This document shows, in pieces, positions 14,502-26,453 of a DNA stretch of 64,000 bases. Under the pieces are notes generated by a model. That model had not been told where the DNA came from, searched no databases, and saw only the letters and a program-made list of their open reading frames with translations. The first letter of the stretch is position 1, and the number at the start of each line of letters is the position of its first letter. A program made the position numbers and the translations under genes. Origin of the DNA: Bolinopsis microptera. Its lineage: Eukaryota > Ctenophora > Tentaculata > Lobata > Bolinopsidae. The stretch spans positions 11,603,997-11,667,996 of the forward strand of contig NC_087082.1 of NCBI RefSeq assembly GCF_026151205.1. The letters run 5' to 3'.

Positions 14502-15747
14502 ATGGAAATCACCAGCGCAGAGCACGTGTGTATAGTCGCGTGGTGTCTGGTTTGTGGTGTTGTATCAATAGTGGGCAACACAGCTGTACTTCTGGCAGCT
14601 TCAGTCTACAGAGCCATACGACTTGACAAGATCGCAGTGATTCTCATTACCAACTTAGCTGTTGCAGGTACGCACAAATTAGTTATATTTAACCGATGAG
14701 TTCTTTTAAATTTTGGCATTAAATAAGCATTATAACTAACGTTGAAAATCGATATTCAGCAAGGAAGATATATAAAAAAAAGATTAGTAAACGAATAATA
14801 TTTATCGTTGACTATCCTTAAAACTAACCACTCTCTTTTCAGACCTGGTCATGGCTCTGTCCGTCATAATACCAACTGCTGGAACTGCCATGTTCAACAA
14901 ATGGCTGTGGGGGAACATAATCTGCGTAATGACAAACTACACAGAGAGTTACCTATCCACTGCCTCCATCCTCCTCCTCTGCTCACTGAACGTCACCAAG
15001 CTCACCAGCCTCCTCTTCCCCTTCAGAGCCAGGACCAGGACCAAACGGACTGGCTACCGAATAGTGTGTGGCATCTGGGCACTCTCCCTGCTTCCCATCA
15101 TTCCAGACTTCTTCTTCCGGAGGGACGTCTCCTACAAATCTTCAGTGTTCCGGTGTGATGCTGCTGACCTTCCAAGTGTGGATAAATGGCTGGATCCCAT
15201 TAAATCTACCCTTCTGGTATTCGTACCACTCGGAATCATTTCTATCTCGACTATATGGCTCATTTTCTTCGTCCACAAGGTCCGAGGACTACAGAAGCAA
15301 AGTGTGATCACTTCAATTCTCATCTCACTAGTCTTCATGGCTTCTTTTGTTCCTTTCGGGATAATCTTAGTACTCGGGGCCAACTTTGACATTCAGAATC
15401 CTTTCCACATGGGTTCATACAAGATAGCGCTATTTGCTCCTTTTTTGAACTTTATGGCAAATCCTTTGATATATTTAATATCCATAGCTAGTTTTAGAGA
15501 ATTTCTTGTTAAGAAAGTATTGCACGTAAAGGGATGGAATGCAGATAGGGACTGTAATTCCGTGAGCAGGGAGTTGTCTGCAAGTAGAATGTCCTCCCAG
15601 AACGTGCTCAGTAGTTTGAGACGTACCAATGCTCTGAGGCAAAGTAGTGTAGTGAGCACTGATATGTTAAAGCAAAGCAGTATGATTAGTACTGACATTT
15701 TACAAGGTAGCGTCGTAAGCACTGATGTTCTCAAGACTGATGTTTAA
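14502..15747 (+). CDS. Class A (rhodopsin-like) GPCR, two exons
   Basis: Exon 1 is 14502-14667 and exon 2 is 14843-15747, separated by a 175-bp GT-AG intron that splits the Asp56 codon. The joined protein is 356 aa with seven hydrophobic segments. Family landmarks are present: N26 in GN (TM1), NLAVADL with D56 (TM2), C83 before TM3 and C160 in extracellular loop 2 (the usual disulfide pair), W134 (TM4), P184 (TM5), FVPFG (TM6) and NPLIY at 262-266 (TM7). The G-protein-coupling DRY motif at the end of TM3 is replaced by TKL (107-109). The last 40 or so residues hold about three short repeats of the form SSVVSTDxLKQ, rich in Ser/Thr and plausible phosphorylation or arrestin sites. The ATG at 14502 starts just before TM1, giving a very short extracellular N-terminus. 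The ligand is unknown. Confidence 0.93.
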
Positions 15748-17940
15748 AATGAACCAGGAATTTTGGAGAAAACTTTGTTTAGTTGTAACGTTTTGAAAGT
15801 TTTTCTCTTATGCTTTTAGGTGATGATATTATTGCTGCTTGTATTTATACTTTTTAGCTGAATTTACCATGTGTTACAACTTACAAAACTTGTCATCGTT
15901 ATTTGTTCAAGATGGGTGGTTCACATGACTCATGTTATCATGTGAAACTGCTAATATCTATCAAAATTATCATCACAAATTTAATAATTGATGTTTTAAC
16001 TTATCAAAAACAAAAGAAGACAATATACAGTATGCACCTTGTTCCTCAGTCTACAATATTACCTGGCCTAAAATGATGACCATGACTACAATGATATACC
16101 CAGTGCCCACCAGTGAACACATGCCCACCAGTTCTATAATATATAACTTTATCAATTTCAAACATCCCAGTTGCATTAAATTGGCTGCCCCTACCCCAAT
16201 TAACCTGTCACAATGTCCAATAACCTAGTCACGTGATGACAATATCACAGCAGCCCACGAGAAGTAATGACATTAACAGTGTGAGGAATGTAAGGGAGAA
16301 GGATACAGCTATACAGGATCGTGGGCAGTGTCAGCCTAGATTTGGCTGTTTCCACAGTATACGTGAGTACGAGACGGCTTTGTCAGACATGGACATCTGG
16401 GCTGTAACAATTTAATTTTGCAGATATCAATAAAAGCGTGGGATGATATTATCAGCTGATATCAGGGCTGCCCGCCATGCCGTCTAGACTGTCTAGTGCA
16501 CCACGTACTTCCACAAGTACAGTTAAACAGCTCAGCATACTGCTTACATTGTGGTGCCCACGTAATGTAACACGGATAATAATTCCTAAAAATTAGTCTG
16601 AGCTGGCCATTCGTAGAGTCTGCAGACTACAATTATACTGCTGTAGCAAAGTATTTGCTCAAACCTTCCAGAAAAATGTCTTGTCGATACATTTACACCA
16701 CAGCAGCGAGTAAAAGTATTCAGTCAGTGTGTAGGAAACAGTCGTTGAGTTGCACTTTATGCCACGTGATTACTTGAGTAGACTGTGCTCAATGTTATGC
16801 TTATGATGATGTAGCTTAATAGTTCTGTTATTCAATTTATTTTAAGATAAGTGAAGTCAACTTTGAGTTATATACCTCCAAGAATATCTTTTGTTCTAAA
16901 CAGATCTAAAGTATTATAATTATCACAATAAGTAGTATCACGTGGTATTTTGCTTGCTATCCAACAATACCACCTGCATTCTGCCTTTGTATTATTATAT
17001 CAGCGTGTGAGTCACAATGACTATTAAGCATAATATTTTAATCGGTAGTATTTGTAAGTTGAAAAGTTCGCAATCACAATACTACTGTTCACGAACAGTC
17101 TACTAATCTCGCGTGAAATGTTATTTGTCTTTGACATCAAGAATTATAGAAAAATCGAGAACAGTTTTCTATGAGCTACGTTTTAGTGCGTGGATTTTCA
17201 TGTGACGTCAAAAGGAACCAAGAGTCATGGTCAAGACTCAATGGTTACCGGATAATTAGAATTCCTTCGTACCACTGGTATAATTATATTAGCTAAAGAT
17301 TTAAGAATATGCAACACATGCATTGAATGACGTCAGTTCATTGTGAGTTCATTTAAAGACTCGGACCAATCAGACGGTTTATGAATGCGCTATTAACGAA
17401 GGATGGAAGCCTACGGATCCGCTTCAATAATTCCATAGTATGTAAGTAGTAATTCTTAGTGTTATTATACAGACTCCGCATACTATACGGGGGAAGTATA
17501 TCGTAAATTGATACTGTAACACATACCGTACAAATACAATATATGTGGTGTGTCACAGTGATAATGTATTATCAAAATCCGTTTACCAAATTGACTCATA
17601 GTTATCGCTCACCTGTGCTCACTGTACGGAAACTCCTTTTATGAGATTGGCATTTTTCCAGTTGTCTTGAGGAATATCTTATGACAAATAGGGCGGTACG
17701 ATGAACATTCATGTTTCATAAAGTTGATAAAATCTCAAGGACAATTAGTATAAAAACGTTAAAATCATAATAAATTTCTGGTGAAGGTGGCTTCTAATAG
17801 AGAAAAATGATTGCTCCTTTAGAAAATAATTTTTTATTATGAATGAAATAATGGAAATGTCGTCAGTTCAACATTAGTTTGGTACAGAGATTTAGAATCA
17901 CGATTGTGAACTCTGAAAATGACGCCCTTATCACGGTTTC
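15748..17940. other. GPCR 3' flank and intergenic region
   Basis: No gene is recognised. An AATAAA-type signal occurs near 16428, about 680 bp after the GPCR stop, and could end a 3' UTR. A 60-codon open frame at 16233-16415 ends just before it but has no recognisable content. Confidence 0.4.
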
Positions 17941-18161
17941 TATGTGTATTTCGAACTCGCAACCTCCAGGCCAGTACTCAGTAGACAGGCGGATTAACCG
18001 ACTGAGCCACTGAGCCACGAGTGTATACGCCTGGGGTTGCGTCCCGACTATACTGCAGGGAAATCTGTACCGAAAGGACCGTGGCCGAAATGCAATTAGA
18101 AAGGGAAATCGGCTCCCCGACTGCGGTCGACCAAATTATTATTATTATTATGTGTATTTCG
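17941..18161 (-). mobile_element. tRNA-related SINE-like element with 13-bp flanking direct repeats
   Basis: Read on the minus strand, 18017-17953 contains an A-box match (TGGCTCAGTCGG) and, about 50 bp on, a B-box-like GAGTTCGAAATAC, the two internal pol III promoter blocks of a tRNA gene. The spacing and missing acceptor pairing argue against a working tRNA. The same 13-bp word TATGTGTATTTCG occurs at 17941-17953 and 18149-18161, as expected for a retroposon TSD. An (ATT)n run lies at 18136-18150 against the right repeat. Orientation is unclear, because the microsatellite sits at the end opposite to the usual SINE tail. Confidence 0.5.
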
Positions 18162-18284
18162 CTTGGCGAACCTAACCCAGACACTCGATCCCAACAATTT
18201 TAAATGTGCTGTAAAGTAGTACGTAGAAAGATCGACGAAAAACCGTTAAAATTGTTAATAATTGAATTGGAACCAAATTTAACA

Positions 18285-18292
18285 AAAGATAA
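18285..18292. repeat. Target-site duplication, left copy (AAAGATAA)
   Basis: AAAGATAA abuts the left GGCACTATCC terminus of the palindromic element and is repeated exactly at 20973-20980 after the right terminus. An 8-bp TSD is typical of hAT and P superfamilies. Confidence 0.9.
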
Positions 18293-20972
18293 GGCACTAT
18301 CCGTCGCGGAGTAGAGTCCGCGGCGGAGCCGCCGGACTCCGAGCGGACTCCGGCGGTGCTCCGCCAAAATGTATTTACACTGGACTCGAGTACATTTTGG
18401 CGGACTCCGAGCGGAGCCGAGCGGACTTTAAAGTCCGCCGCGGACTCCGAGCGGCTCCGCGGCGGCTCGGCGGAGTGTCCGCCGCGGACTAAGCCACTAG
18501 GCGGACTCCGGTCCGCCGCGGACTCCGGCGGAGTGCTTGGCGGACTCCGCCGGACCTCTCCGCCAGACTTAAATCCGGCGGAGTACGGCGGAGCTTGGCG
18601 GAGTCCGCCAGCTCGGCGGACTCCGCTCGGAGTCCGCCGGACTCCAACAGAGTCCACTGACTTCCGACTTCCGACTTCCGACCCTCGGCTAAATTTGTCA
18701 CGTGACATACAACATAGCCAATAGCATTTTCCGATATTGTGGTCAGATGAAAAGGTCGCTAGTGATAAACCTTAACCATTACCCTCACAATGTCAATAGT
18801 GTACAACTCTAGTCCTAACTTTGACCCTATAATGTATAAACGTTGACCCTAACCCTCCACCAAACCGCCAGCAGCGAAATATCAATGTCATTGACTGGTC
18901 ACGTGACCAAAACAATTTTTGTCATATTATCTCATATAGGGAAGCGTTTTTAATTTTACCCTACACGTTGCATGTGGCGTCATTCGGCCGGATCCCAGCA
19001 AGCAAAAATACGTCGACCATCACAGGACGACGCCAGCACTCTCTACGCTCTTCGAGCTCCGATCGTCCAGTGACGAAGTAAGGACGAAGCCTGAGGTCCT
19101 CAGGTAACATCGACCACCGATTGAAAATTCAGAGATTTTTTGACATAAAGGTCAAATGTAAAACTAAAATCTTGATGTTAATTGATTGACGACGCGACGT
19201 CAATTTTTGAGCACAGCGCGAGCGCATGCGGAAAAGGACCGCGTAGCTAGTCAAGATGTTGATAAATATTTGGCTTGTGGCGCGATGTGTTGCTCTAAGT
19301 CTAACTATAGCCCTCTCGCTTGCAGTTACTGGGCCGCGCTCAGCCTGTCATTCCGCCTAATCTCTATTAACAACATTAAAGCCTGGGGTCCTCAGGTAAG
19401 CTTGCAGTAGCGCGCGACCGCCGGAGGCGGAAATGACCTGGTTAGCTAGGTAAACGCGATGTGCCTTGTAGGATGAAATCCTACTAGCTGACGCCACTCG
19501 CAGCTGTGCTGCTCGCTGTACGTCAGCGATCGAAATTTATACGCGTATCACCCGTTAAGATGTGCCACCCGACGTGCCACACAATTTTTCTCCAAAAAGG
19601 TATGACAAATTTGGTATTGTGAAAATTCTCACAGTCTCTAGAAAACAGTGGTACAAAATTTTTTTAAATCCAAGCAACTTTATTTTTATCGTGCACCCCC
19701 TATAAGAAGAAACCTAGCCAGAGTGGAAGTCGGCGCCCTCATAAAATTTTTGGAGAAAATCGCTCGCGCTCGCCAAAATTTGTTGGACCAGGACGATGTC
19801 CTAGCCTGGCAGCTCATTGCGCGTCGCAACGAGCTTTGTTGTTCGTCGACGTGCGACGAGCAACGAGAAAAATTGCGTGGCGCGTCGGGTGGCACATCTT
19901 AACGGGTGATACGCATATAAATTTCGATCGCTGACGTACAGCGAACATCACAGCTGCGAGTGGCGTTAGCTAGTAGGATTTCATCCTACAATGCAAGGCA
20001 CATCGCGTTCATCTAGCTAACCAGGTGCTTTCGCGCCGCTGCGGGCGCGCTTGTTCCACAAGTCATTTCCGGCGGTCGCACGCTACTGCAAGCGAGAGGG
20101 CTATACTTAGAGCAACACATCGCGCCACAAGCCAAATATTTATCAACATCTTGACTAGCTACGCGGTCCTTTTCCGCATGCGCTCGCGCTGTGCTCAAAA
20201 ATTGACGTCGTCAATCAATCAACATCAAGATTTTAGTTTTACATTTGACCTTTATGTCAAAAAATCTTTGAATTTTCAATCGGTGGTCGATGTTACCTGA
20301 GGACCTCAGGCTTCGTCCTTACTTCGTCACAGGACGATCGGAGCTCGAAGAGCGTAGAGAGTGCTGGCGTCGTCCTGTGATGGTCGACGTATTTTTGCTT
20401 GCTGGGATCCGGCCGACTGACGCCACATGCAACGTGTAGGGTAAAACTAAAAACGCTTCCCTATATGAGATAATATGACAAAAATTGTTTTGGTCACGTG
20501 ACCAGTCAATGACATTGATATTTCGCTGCGGACGGTTTGGTGGAGGGTTAGGGTCAACGTTTATACATTATAGGGTCAAAGTTAGGACTAGAGTTGTACA
20601 CTATTGACATTGTGAGGGTAATGGTTAAGGTTTATCACTAGCGACCTTTTCATCTGACCACAATATTGCAAAATGCTATGTTGTATGTCACGTGACAAAT
20701 TTAGCCGAGGGTCGGAAGTCGGAAGTCGGAAGTCAGGCGGACTCCGAGCGGAGTCCGCCGAGCTGGCGGACTCCGCCAAGCTCCGCCGGACTCCGCCGGA
20801 TTTAAGTCTGGCGGAGAGGTCCGGCGGAGTCCGCCAAGCACTCCGCCGGAGTCCGCGGCGGACCGGAGTCCGCCTAGTGGCTTAGTCCGCGGCGGACACT
20901 CCGCCGAGCCGCTCGGAGTCCGGCGGAGTCCGGCGGCTCCGCCGCGGACTCTACTCCGCGACGGATAGTGCC
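18293..20972. mobile_element. 2.68-kb long-inverted-repeat (foldback) DNA element
   Basis: The element begins GGCACTATCCGTCGCGG and ends with the exact reverse complement. The arms stay matched for more than 1 kb each (about 18293-19600 and 19865-20972) around a loop of roughly 260 bp. From the ends inward each arm has a GC-rich block of short GGCGGACTCC-type repeats, a CACGTG-containing stretch, ACCCTAACCCT-like sequence and an AT-rich centre. An exact 8-bp TSD flanks it. No transposase is encoded, so it is non-autonomous, and the TSD length suggests hAT or P mobilisation. The left arm alone carries a 73-bp insertion at 19327-19399. Open frames inside are low-complexity translations of the GC-rich repeats. 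Confidence 0.9.
19327..19399. mobile_element. 73-bp insertion in left palindrome arm, 9-bp TSD
   Basis: The left arm reads GCTTGCAGT, then 73 bp starting TACTGGGCCGCGC and ending CCTCAGGTAA, then GCTTGCAGT again at 19400-19408. The right arm (near 20080) has the site once, uninterrupted. This is a clean insertion with a 9-bp TSD, the length usual for Mutator-type elements. Both its ends match those of the longer element at 26454-26811, so it looks like an internally deleted relative. Confidence 0.8.
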
Positions 20973-20980
20973 AAAGATAA
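20973..20980. repeat. Target-site duplication, right copy (AAAGATAA)
   Basis: Exact direct repeat of 18285-18292, immediately after the right terminus of the palindromic element. Confidence 0.9.
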
Positions 20981-23708
20981 GTATAAGCTTACCCTCTTCC
21001 TCGTCATTTTTCCAGACCAATAAGCTCATGAAGTTCATCAAGAACTGCACTCCAAGTAAGATCATCTTTATTGCTTGCTAAAGTGTATAGGGTTATATTA
21101 GGCTATTTTTATTTTTAAACGAATGTATTTACATACCATAGTATAGATATTGCAGAATATGTTAACTTCTGTTTAACTTACCAACTTATCCAATTTGCAT
21201 AAAAATGGTTTATTTACCATATTAATACATCTTTACGTACATATTCTACAATGCTATATGCCCGCGTGCGTTTTGATATTAAATCTGTAGTTAGCAAGAT
21301 TACAGAAATAGCGTATTAACTGCGGTAAACGGATTGGGAAACAAACTAACCCCTTGCAAAATCTCTTCGTCTTATTAAATTGAACAGTTGAACTTGAGGT
21401 CTCATGGTTTAAGAAGTGTTCGATTCTAACACGGTAAAACATGTAGTATTTAAGTATGTAAAAAGTATGTCAAGTGTGTCAATACGAGTCGTAAATGGAG
21501 ATCATTAGTGTGATTAGTGTGAAGCTGTAGTAATTCCCATCCATTAAGATATAATCACGTATGTCGTATAGTTTAATGTCGTAGTGTCATACTGACGAAT
21601 CATAATATTCAAGATTCGAGACGTATTGTACGGTTATAATTTAATGAGTAATTATCTTAAATTTTCACTGATTTGTGAGCCATCTATTAGGTACACGTAA
21701 TATTTTACACATTGTATTATAATAGAAAGCATGCATGATCACAGGGAGGAAGTTAATGGTATTCTGTGATTGGACTGATTGCCGGTTTTTATTGCACTAA
21801 AAATATCCATCCTAACCATCCTAAACACAACGTAATCATTAAATAAACGATCATAATGTTACGCCAATAATCTTTGCACGTGCACGTTCCATTCTCGTTA
21901 CCAAGCAACTTCCAAATTTTAACCTAATTTGCACGTGGGCGAAATACATCTAACTTATAATTCAAAGTTGTTTGTTTTTAGTATGACCGCCCTAGTGAAA
22001 ATTGAGCGAAAACAAGAAGATGGCATGTAATGACTAATGCGAACGTGCAAAGATTATTGGATGGCGTTTTTGTCGGTTTTTTCTGTGATTACGTCATGTT
22101 TGATTGTTGGTCTGTTTTGCATAGTAATCGGCTGTATCTCTGGTAAGGATAGAAATTTTGTAATGTGATAAAAATTTACCATTAAAAAATAATGTGACCA
22201 CATACTTTCTAGTACATAAAACAGAAATCTTTGAATTATAAAATAAATTATTAAATCTATACTAGTTATAATAAACAGGTTAATATATTAACAGGTTAAG
22301 GTAACTCTACAATATGCACAAACAAGACAGAATTAATAAAAATGCTATTATTAGAAGAATTATGTAGCATTATGTAGACGAATTATGTAGCATTCGCAAG
22401 TACGATAACATAACGTTATATCAGTACTACAAAATTGTTCTATAAGGTGCGTAATAACAACAAAAAAAAAGACCGGTTCTGTCGAAATGGTGAAAAATGA
22501 GAGTCACGTTTCCAAATTGGTTAGGATCACAAATCGCTTTGAAGATAAGATTATCAGCACGCAGGATTTAATTTCCTAGGTGACTTTCCATGGTGGAGGG
22601 GTTATCGAATAATTTTATAATCAACTTGCATATGATATTAGCCAGGAACTAAGTTCACATCAGGTTTAAGTTTCATTCAGTTGTAGGTGATTGCTAAAAT
22701 AAAAGGTTTGAGCTCCCATTCCTACTATCGAAAATAAACAAGACTTGGGCAATATATAATTAAGATTGATAAGAAGCTTAAACAACATAATATTTGAACA
22801 TTAAAGTTAAAAATTTAAGAATTGGTCAAAGAGTGGGCTTGTTTCTGAGACGTCTTTAAAGCTACAGCAATGGAACAACTCATCAATTACCTTCAAAGTT
22901 TGTTAGAAATTGGAGTAATTGGAGGACTTAGGGTGGATATGGTTCTACGGAGACAGCGCTTCCATACTCAGATGTTGAAGCTGCCTTAAACGAAGTTGCA
23001 AGTAAGGGGATGACATGTATAGGATGCTGATTTGTCATAATGTTACTTTCATTTAATATAAGAGGCAGGTTCGTTTTGATATTTAAGCTAAATGGAAACT
23101 GTCCAACAGCACTGCTAGTTTTCTGAAACTAGGATTTAATTGTTTGTGGTGGCAGTGGTATTCAATTTACTCAATGTAGTAATATACAGTATTAAATGAA
23201 ATGAGGTATTTATATCTGGCTTTTACAGCTGTTTTGCTAATAGTACATGTTTACTTAAGCCGGGATCATGCTTTTCTTTTGTGCATCCGTAAGTGTCGCT
23301 GTAGCCGCCAAGTACCATCTCCTCCATACTTTCACTGATTGTCCTACTATAAGGTGGGGTATTGGTGTTTGACCCATCTTTCGTTGTTGATCGTTGAGAA
23401 TGTTAATGTCAGTTGGTCAATTTAGTCTTTTACAAATGATACGAACCAATATCGGATGAAGAATAAAGATAACATCCTGCATATATTTAGTGTTAGAATG
23501 TATTATACATCATTAAATTACTCAATCACAATATGTCCTTGACAATACGATTAACCAGCTCACACAAAGAAAGGTGGTTAACAGTGCCAGAGCGGCTGGC
23601 TTGAGTGATGTGAGCGAAAGTGAACAAATGTGCAAATAAATAAGGTAAGATTAAATCAAAACTAATTTCATTTTAGATCACACTAAGCAAAGTAAAGGTA
23701 AATACCCT
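20981..23708. other. Intergenic region, no gene recognised
   Basis: AT-rich sequence with only short, unrecognised open frames and no tandem array or inverted repeat obvious by eye. Confidence 0.45.
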
Positions 23709-23712
23709 TTAA

Positions 23713-24477
23713 GACCACAGTGGGCGTCCGAGGTTGAAAAAATATTTTTTGCCAGTTGGCAGACCACGTACTACTTGACGCTTGCGCACCACCACTAGCC
23801 CCCCATAGCGCCTAGTTTGTCATAAATTGAGGTTAACTATTGCCTATTTAATCATTTAACCTCGCAAATAACCGGTTCTTAACATTTTGTTGCTCTCATC
23901 ACAATTTAAACTTATCCATGGGTATCAATTGGCCATCCAACATGAAAAGAATTATTACATATATGCATTTTATTTGTTGGAAAATTGAGGTTAACATATT
24001 TTCTCAAAAACCAATCTTTTGGCTCTCCTGAAACCACCTTTAAAACCTATCTTCTCCTAGAGAATAGCCACAATCAGTTAAAATGCAAAAATTTTTAAAA
24101 TTTTGCTCCTTTTTATGACGTTAACTTTTGACAATTTTGTGATGCGCACTCATGGTTAACCTCATATCTCAGCTCTGGAGCAAAAAATCAAAAATCGCTA
24201 CATTATACTATTGGACAAGACCTTGACAGACACTGTTGCCAAGTTACAAGGTCCCATCATGTCGTAAACTGTGAAAGAAGATAGATTTTAAACAAAATTG
24301 CATTTGAAGTTTTCATTTACAATAGAATTACAGATAAACCTCAAAATGTTACGCGCGATATCTACAGATGGGAAATTTTTTTTGGTGGGAACAAAAGCAT
24401 TCGAATACTTAGATTGAGCTCTACAACATATCTCAAAATTGACCTCGGACCCCCCCCCCCCCCCCCCCACTGTGGTC
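23713..24477. mobile_element. TTAA-bounded non-autonomous DNA element (765 bp)
   Basis: The left end reads TTAA then GACCACAGTGGGCGTCCGAGG; the right end read inward on the minus strand is TTAA then GACCACAGTGG, a run of G, then GTCCGAGGTC. The TIR is thus GACCACAGTGGG plus GTCCGAGGT, with different G-run lengths at the two ends. TTAA is present at both edges (23709-23712 and 24478-24481), suggesting a piggyBac or Kolobok TSD, although a TA TSD with a longer TIR is also possible. No coding region is seen inside. Confidence 0.75.
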
Positions 24478-24485
24478 TTAATGTA

Positions 24486-24783
24486 ATGTAGGTATGAGGC
24501 ACTAGTTGTTTCTGTTATGATGTATAACTCTAGCTGCTGGGCTCCTCCTAAGTCAGTGTTAGAGAAACTTGATGTTGTTCATAAGCGTCATCTTAGAAAA
24601 ATTTTGAATTATCGTTACCCTAACATTATTTCTAACAATAACTTGTATAAACGCTGTAATGTGGAACCATTATCAGCAAGAGTGGACATAAATCGATGGA
24701 GAATGTTGGGTCATGTTTTGCGTGGACCTACTGATGGTCACGGCCAGCCTATTATAGCTTGCATGTATTTGTTAAGTTTTTAG
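24486..24783 (+). pseudogene. 5'-truncated LINE, reverse transcriptase C-terminal fragment
   Basis: The open frame includes YEALVVSVMMYNSSCW, then LEKLDVVHKRHLRKILNYRY, NNNLYKRC and RWRMLGHVLRG, ending at a stop at 24781-24783. This block is the conserved region downstream of the RT fingers and palm in non-LTR retrotransposons, where cysteine-tryptophan and LGHVLR motifs recur. The RT catalytic core, endonuclease and ORF1 are absent, so this is a dead 5'-truncated copy. It starts within a few bases of the right end of the TTAA element, so the junction may have formed by insertion. It differs from the LINE family at 39-57 kb. Confidence 0.75.
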
Positions 24784-24843
24784 CTATCTGTTGTTTAGAA
24801 CTTTAGAAGAGAACCAAATCAGGATGATCTTGAGTTAGTATAG

Positions 24844-25907
24844 CTTGTAACGTTGCTTGTTGGAATACGCCTGTAAAATCTCTAAAAAGTGTGTTTCTAG
24901 AGCAAAACGTGCAGTTTTGCTAGTACCGTAGTTATGATTTTCAAAAAAGTGGAATTTGTACGTTTCAAAAAGTACAGCAATACAAAGATTCACTGGATGC
25001 TTTGATACAATTTCTTTGTTTAGATCGTTCGACATTATAACCAGTAGTATCTCGAAGCGCACAGCTGTGATAAGGTGTAAGAGTGATTATCTATCTAGAT
25101 TGAACTTCAAATAAGAGCTAGAGGCTTTATGAAAGAACGTACTTGGTGTTAAAACAATCACAACTCTGCTTTTGGAGATTGACTTACTATGAACTTCATT
25201 TTGGATATGGGATCTCAGTGTGGGGAGTACACATAGCCATGTGTATACGCGTACTGCGTGACGCGCTTGTTGTCGGCGGTCGCACGCTACTGCAAGCGAG
25301 AGGGCTCTGGTTAGAGCAATGTGGGGAGGATGATGATAAATCAATCAACACTCGACTGTCACGTGACTTTTTCTTGTAACGTTGCTTGTTGGAATACGCC
25401 TGTAAAATCTCTAAAAAGTGTGTTTCTAGAGCAAAACGTGCAGTTTTGCTAGTACCGTAGTTATGATTTTCAAAAAAGTGGAATTTGTACGTTTCAAAAA
25501 GTACAGCAATACAAAGATTCACTGGATGCTTTGATACAATTTCTTTGTTTAGATCGTTCGACATTATAACCAGTAGTATCTCGAAGCGCACAGCTGTGAT
25601 AAGGTGTAAGAGTGATTATCTATCTAGATTGAACTTCAAATAAGAGCTAGAGGCTTTATGAAAGAACGTACTTGGTATTAAAACAATCACAACTCTGCTT
25701 TTGGAGATTGCCTTACTATGAACTTCATTTTGGATATGGGATCTCAGTGTGGGGAGTACACATGGCCATGTGTATTGTATACGCGTACTGCGTGACGCGC
25801 TTGTTGTCGGCGGTCGCACGCTACTGCAAGCGAGAGGGCTCAGGTTAGAGCAATGTGGGGAGGATGATGATAAATCAATCAACACTCGACTGTCACGTGA
25901 CTTTTTC
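24844..25907. repeat. Tandem duplication of about 530 bp
   Basis: CTTGTAACGTTGCTTGTTGG starts both copies, at 24844 and 25373, and CACGTGACTTTTTC ends both, at 25373 and 25907. The copies are nearly identical; the second has 5 extra bases (TGTAT) near 25780. Minus-strand open frames appear twice for this reason and are not evidence of a gene. The 3' part of each unit shares GGCGGTCGCACGCTACTGCA with the palindromic element at 18-21 kb. Confidence 0.92.
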
Positions 25908-26453
25908 AACCCGTTCTCTAGCTGGCCCTGAACGAATATTTTAAACACTAACCCTCTTATATCTGATCCGAACTCTAACCCTTACCTAACCCAATCCCTA
26001 ACGCAAAAGCATATAACACTAACCCTAATAAGAAATTCTACCAATTGCAATTTCTTTATATACATTATACGGTCATATCACGTGATCAAGACAGTTTTCG
26101 CCAATATCTCACCAGGGGAGCATTATTTAACCTTATGTTGTATGTCATGGAAGGTGATTCTGCACTGTCGGGGCCCTTGGCCTTTTTAAAAAATCTCGAG
26201 ATTCGATCTTGAAGAGTAAAATTTAGCACGCTCATCCAAACAATTAAAATGTTAACCATTTAAAGCTAATGATATCAATACAATATGATCGGAGTAAAAA
26301 TCACAATGCTAAATGCAAAATTACGCAATTTTATATATTTTTGAGCGGTGCTCAGCGCGTCATTCTGTTACCTGGCACTGCACGCCTGCAGTCCATATAA
26401 TGTGTGGCGATCGCGATCTTCAAGCATCTCGCATTTAAAATTTAAAGGTCAGT
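25908..26453. other. Intergenic, degenerate CCTAA-type repeats
   Basis: No gene is seen. Between about 25950 and 26030 the words CTAACCCT, CCTTACCTAACCC and CACTAACCCTAA recur in irregular order, resembling degenerate telomere-like or microsatellite sequence. Confidence 0.4.

Noticed and set aside
16233-16415. 60-codon open frame ending just before AATAAA
   Set aside because: No recognisable content and no splice evidence. It may be a terminal exon, but this is unsupported.
18172-20885. Open frames up to 178 codons in GC-rich palindrome arms
   Set aside because: They are translations of short GGCGGACTCC repeats, low in stops because of GC content, and mirrored in the other arm.
24835-25948. 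Pair of near-identical minus-strand proteins
   Set aside because: They arise from the 530-bp tandem duplication. They have no recognised domain, and the copies overlap repeat boundaries.
25947-26033. Telomere-like CCCTAA words
   Set aside because: Irregular and few. They do not form a true telomeric array.
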